NCBI GenBank assembly: GCA_012271025.1
Contig: JAAXHF010000363.1
Coordinates: 1-16,744, forward strand
Direction of reading: 5' to 3'
Origin: Deltaproteobacteria bacterium
Lineage (GTDB): Bacteria > Desulfobacterota_B > Binatia > Bin18
DNA length: 16,744 nt
Part shown: positions 14,390 through 16,744 of the stretch, in pieces
Position numbering within the stretch: the stretch's first letter is position 1
How the letters are laid out: each line of letters begins with the position of its first letter
The notes under the pieces: model-generated
What the model saw: only the letters and a program-made list of their open reading frames with translations
What the model was told of the DNA's origin: nothing
Database searches by the model: none
Translations under genes and position numbers: made by a program

Positions 14390-15538
14390 TCAGGACAAAC
14401 GATAAATCTGCGCTACATTGTCTCCCAGCACCAGCCGCTGCTCCTGTGGCGACAGGGCTGCAATGGCCTGTCTGGTCTCCGCCAGCGCCTCAAGACTGCC
14501 GTCCCAATGCGGAAAGTCCGAGGCCCACATGAATTTCTCCGCCCCATACCTGCCCACGATGTAGGCAATCGTGCTCTCGTCCGGATCGAACGAAATCCAG
14601 CACTGCCGGGCAAAGTATTCACTCGGCGGCCGCTTGAGGCCGGTCTTGTAGCCGATCTTCTTGAATTTCGAGTCCCAGCGGTCGAGGGCGTGCGGCAGCC
14701 AGCCCGCCCCGCACTCCAGAAGATTCACCCGGAGTTTGGGGAAGCGATCAAACACCGCGCCCTGAAACAGGGCGGCAAAGGCTGCTTGGACATCGGCCAC
14801 CAGGGGCACGCACTGAAAGTACACAAAAGACTCGTCCATGAAGTCGGTCTTGTCAGCCGAGATCCACTGATGACCCAGAAAATCTTCATGCACCGCAGTG
14901 TGAAACCCGACCGGCAAATCGTGCTCCTGCAACACCGCCCACAGGGGATCGTAGGCCCGGTCCCAGAACGCCAGCTTATTGGCCGGAGCCGCGCACACAA
15001 ACACCCCTTTGACCCCGAGGGCAGCCACCCGTTCGATCTCCGTGATTGCCTCGTCAATATCCAACAGCACAATATGAGCGACCGGAACGAGACGTGCGGG
15101 GTCGGCTGAACAAAAATCTACGATCCAGTTGTTATAGGCTCGGCAGTAGGCGGCCGATAAGGCCACATCCTTGGCGCCGGGTTCCCAGATCAGGCCCAGG
15201 GTTGGAAACAGCACCGACACGTCAATGCCCTCCCGGTCCATCAGGCGCAGCCGGGGGCCGGCTTCATACGCCCCCTGGGGGCCGTCCAGATAGCCAAATT
15301 GGCCTGGGACAAAGATATCCTCAAAGGACTGGCCTATGCCTGCGGCGGTTGGTCCAATGCCGCGGGTGAGCAGCAGCGGCTTGTCCTCAACGACCAGGTA
15401 TTCGACCCCGGCGGCATCCTTTTCCATGCGGATGGCGTGGGGCTTATACTTGGCTTCCAGATAATCGTGCCACAGATTGGGTGGCTCCAGGATGTGTCCA
15501 TCGGCGTCAATTACTCTGCCCTGCACTTTGCCCTGCAC
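14390..15538 (-). CDS. Amidohydrolase-2 family metal-dependent hydrolase
   Basis: Predicted cytoplasmic TIM-barrel hydrolase or decarboxylase of the amidohydrolase-2 (ACMSD-like) family; the substrate is unknown. The product is 382 residues. Metal-site landmarks are VIDADGHILEPP (D11, D13, H15; the first strand usually carries HxH and here reads DxDxH), LPVGFHTAVHE with H213, LECGAGWLP at about 274-282, and the late aspartate D341 in WASDFPHWDGS. Enzymes of this group act on aromatic acids and lactones, among other compounds. The start is GTG at 15538 with AAGGAGG 8 nt upstream. A 12-bp duplication repeats the start (second GTG at 15526). It is divergent from the molybdoenzyme gene, with 79 bp between the starts, so the two may share regulation. 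No signal peptide is seen. Confidence 0.87.
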   Translation of the reverse strand: MQGKVQGRVIDADGHILEPPNLWHDYLEAKYKPHAIRMEKDAAGVEYLVVEDKPLLLTRGIGPTAAGIGQSFEDIFVPGQFGYLDGPQGAYEAGPRLRLMDREGIDVSVLFPTLGLIWEPGAKDVALSAAYCRAYNNWIVDFCSADPARLVPVAHIVLLDIDEAITEIERVAALGVKGVFVCAAPANKLAFWDRAYDPLWAVLQEHDLPVGFHTAVHEDFLGHQWISADKTDFMDESFVYFQCVPLVADVQAAFAALFQGAVFDRFPKLRVNLLECGAGWLPHALDRWDSKFKKIGYKTGLKRPPSEYFARQCWISFDPDESTIAYIVGRYGAEKFMWASDFPHWDGSLEALAETRQAIAALSPQEQRLVLGDNVAQIYRLS

Positions 15539-15617
15539 CTTGCGTTCCTCCTTGCTTTGCCTATCCTTATTCAGAACGAGCGCCCTGCCGTCGCAGCTGC
15601 ACGAAGGAGCCTAAGGT

Positions 15618-16744
15618 ATGAAGAACCTTTCTCGGAGTCAAATGGAGCGTGCGTTTCACAGTTGCCCGGACCGGTCTGACAGGCACGCCGAGCAAGTCCA
15701 CTCTCGCCGCCGGTTCCTCACCCAGCTCGGCGGGCTGGCCCTCCTGGGCTCTTCTGGAGCTGCAACGAGCGCCGCCTTACACGGACTGTTCGGTCGTGGC
15801 CTCGTCTGGGCAGCCGAAGAGGGCCCGGCCGTGGATCTGGCAGCGGAAAGGCCCGGCATGCTCATCCATAGCGCCCATCCAATCAATGGCGAGTTCCCGC
15901 CCCACCTCCTGGATGACCCGGTCACCCCTGTCGCCCGACACTTTGTGCGCAACAATGGCCGCATTCCCCTGCGCGCCCAGCAGCGCGACCCGCAGGGCTG
16001 GCAGCTGCTCGTCGAGGGCGAGGTGCACACCCCGCTGCGTTTATCCCTGGCCGATCTCAAACAGCTACCGGCAACGACCCTGCAGGCCGTTCTCGAATGC
16101 GGCGGTAACGGCCGCGCCCTGTTCAGCCCAACGGTCGATGGCACGCCCTGGCGTCGGGGCGCGGTCGGGTGCAGCGAGTGGACTGGCGTGCGCCTGCGCG
16201 ACGTGCTCCAAAAGGCCGGGCTGAAATCGAGCGCGGTCTACACCGCCCACTATGGCGAGGATGAGTCGCTCGACAACGCTGCTCCCTTCTCCCGGGGCCT
16301 GCCCATCGACAAAGCCATGCAGGAACATACGCTCATTGCCTACCGGATGAACGGCCAAGACCTGCCGGCCCTCAACGGGTATCCCGTCCGTCTCCTCGTA
16401 CCGGGCTGGATTGGCAGCTGCTCCCAGAAGTGGCTCAACCGGGTCTGGGTCCGGGATACCGTGCACGACTCCCAGAAGATGAGCGGCTACTCCTACCGCG
16501 TTCCGGCCTACCCGATTGCACCGGGCAGCCAACCGCCGCAGGCAGACATGCGCATTGCGACGGCGTGGCGGATCAAGTCGATGATTACCCGGCCGGAGGC
16601 GGGCCAGGAATTCGCCGTCAATCGTCCGATTCAGGTTCGCGGCCACGCCTGGGCGGGGGAAGACAGCGTCTCAAAGGTGCTGGTATCGGCAGACTTTGGC
16701 ATTCACTGGCAGGAAGCCGGCTTAGGGTCCGGACTCATAACCAA
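15618..16744 (+). CDS. Tat-exported sulfite-oxidase-family molybdoenzyme (partial, C-terminus outside window)
   Basis: Periplasmic molybdopterin oxidoreductase of the sulfite oxidase family; sulfite is the classic substrate, but other roles occur in this family. The frame is open for 375 codons to the window edge. The signal is twin-arginine: SRRRFLT at 29-35 followed by a hydrophobic segment LGGLALLGSSGAA. Its n-region of about 29 residues is long, and an in-frame ATG at codon 9 is an alternative start. The molybdopterin domain shows VLECGGNGRALF with C161 as the molybdenum-ligand cysteine, SEWTGVRLRDVL, GYPVRLLVPGWIG and SQKWLNRVWV. The beginning of the Mo-co dimerisation domain follows (VNRPIQVRGHAWAGEDSVSK, then VLVSADFGIHWQEA). 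AAGGAG lies 8 nt before the ATG. A cytochrome or haem partner may lie beyond the edge. Confidence 0.9.
   Translation, partial: MKNLSRSQMERAFHSCPDRSDRHAEQVHSRRRFLTQLGGLALLGSSGAATSAALHGLFGRGLVWAAEEGPAVDLAAERPGMLIHSAHPINGEFPPHLLDDPVTPVARHFVRNNGRIPLRAQQRDPQGWQLLVEGEVHTPLRLSLADLKQLPATTLQAVLECGGNGRALFSPTVDGTPWRRGAVGCSEWTGVRLRDVLQKAGLKSSAVYTAHYGEDESLDNAAPFSRGLPIDKAMQEHTLIAYRMNGQDLPALNGYPVRLLVPGWIGSCSQKWLNRVWVRDTVHDSQKMSGYSYRVPAYPIAPGSQPPQADMRIATAWRIKSMITRPEAGQEFAVNRPIQVRGHAWAGEDSVSKVLVSADFGIHWQEAGLGSGLIT

Noticed and set aside
14549..14557. CCTGCCCAC, matching the last bases of tRNA-Phe, as a possible distal attachment site
   Set aside because: Only nine bases, GC-rich, and inside the coding sequence of the amidohydrolase; expected by chance.
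14309..15109. 266-codon plus-strand frame opposite the amidohydrolase
   Set aside because: The minus strand carries a complete amidohydrolase with metal-site motifs; the plus-strand product has no recognisable features.

Overview
The window comes from the chromosome of a Gram-negative bacterium with high G+C (hand-counted 60-base rows of core genes reach about 67%). A Tol-Pal envelope operon, glutathione synthetase, a Tat-exported molybdoenzyme, and frequent GTG starts and GC-rich shadow frames all fit a proteobacterium-like environmental lineage. A Deltaproteobacteria-, Binatota- or Tectomicrobia-type genome is a guess from gene style only; no taxonomic marker was searched.

Layout. Positions 1-3150 hold a leftward operon, tolQ-tolR-tolA/tonB-tolB, with tolB cut by the window edge. 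A roughly 250-base divergent region follows. Then comes a rightward run: gap (3404), tpiA (3 nt later), secG (its Shine-Dalgarno overlaps the tpiA stop), a LasC/MonCI-like FAD monooxygenase ending at a clear intrinsic terminator, and tRNA-Leu(GAG). The usual pgk between gap and tpiA is absent. The monooxygenase sits between secG and tRNA-Leu, which are direct neighbours in several Proteobacteria. Next are a fused two-domain M16 zinc metallopeptidase, prmA and rsmE (two translation-apparatus methyltransferases), gshB, and tRNA-Phe(GAA) with its own sigma70-like promoter.

Right after tRNA-Phe lies a small accessory island (about 12855-14300) with lower G+C (52-55% in counted rows). It holds a strong inverted repeat overlapping a -35-like box, an N-terminal ORF, a GIY-YIG/T5orf172-like ORF in the -1 frame (apparently one gene split by a frameshift), and a PIN-domain (VapC-like) RNase gene overlapping the previous stop by ATGA. 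The GIY-YIG ORF ends in a short acidic tail that looks like the C-terminal neutralising tail of VapB-type antitoxins. The whole may be an unusual toxin-antitoxin or defence cassette in which a nuclease-fold protein is also the antitoxin. This is the most interesting part of the window.

The right end has two divergent metabolic genes: a leftward amidohydrolase-2 family enzyme and a rightward Tat-exported sulfite-oxidase-family molybdoenzyme that runs off the window.
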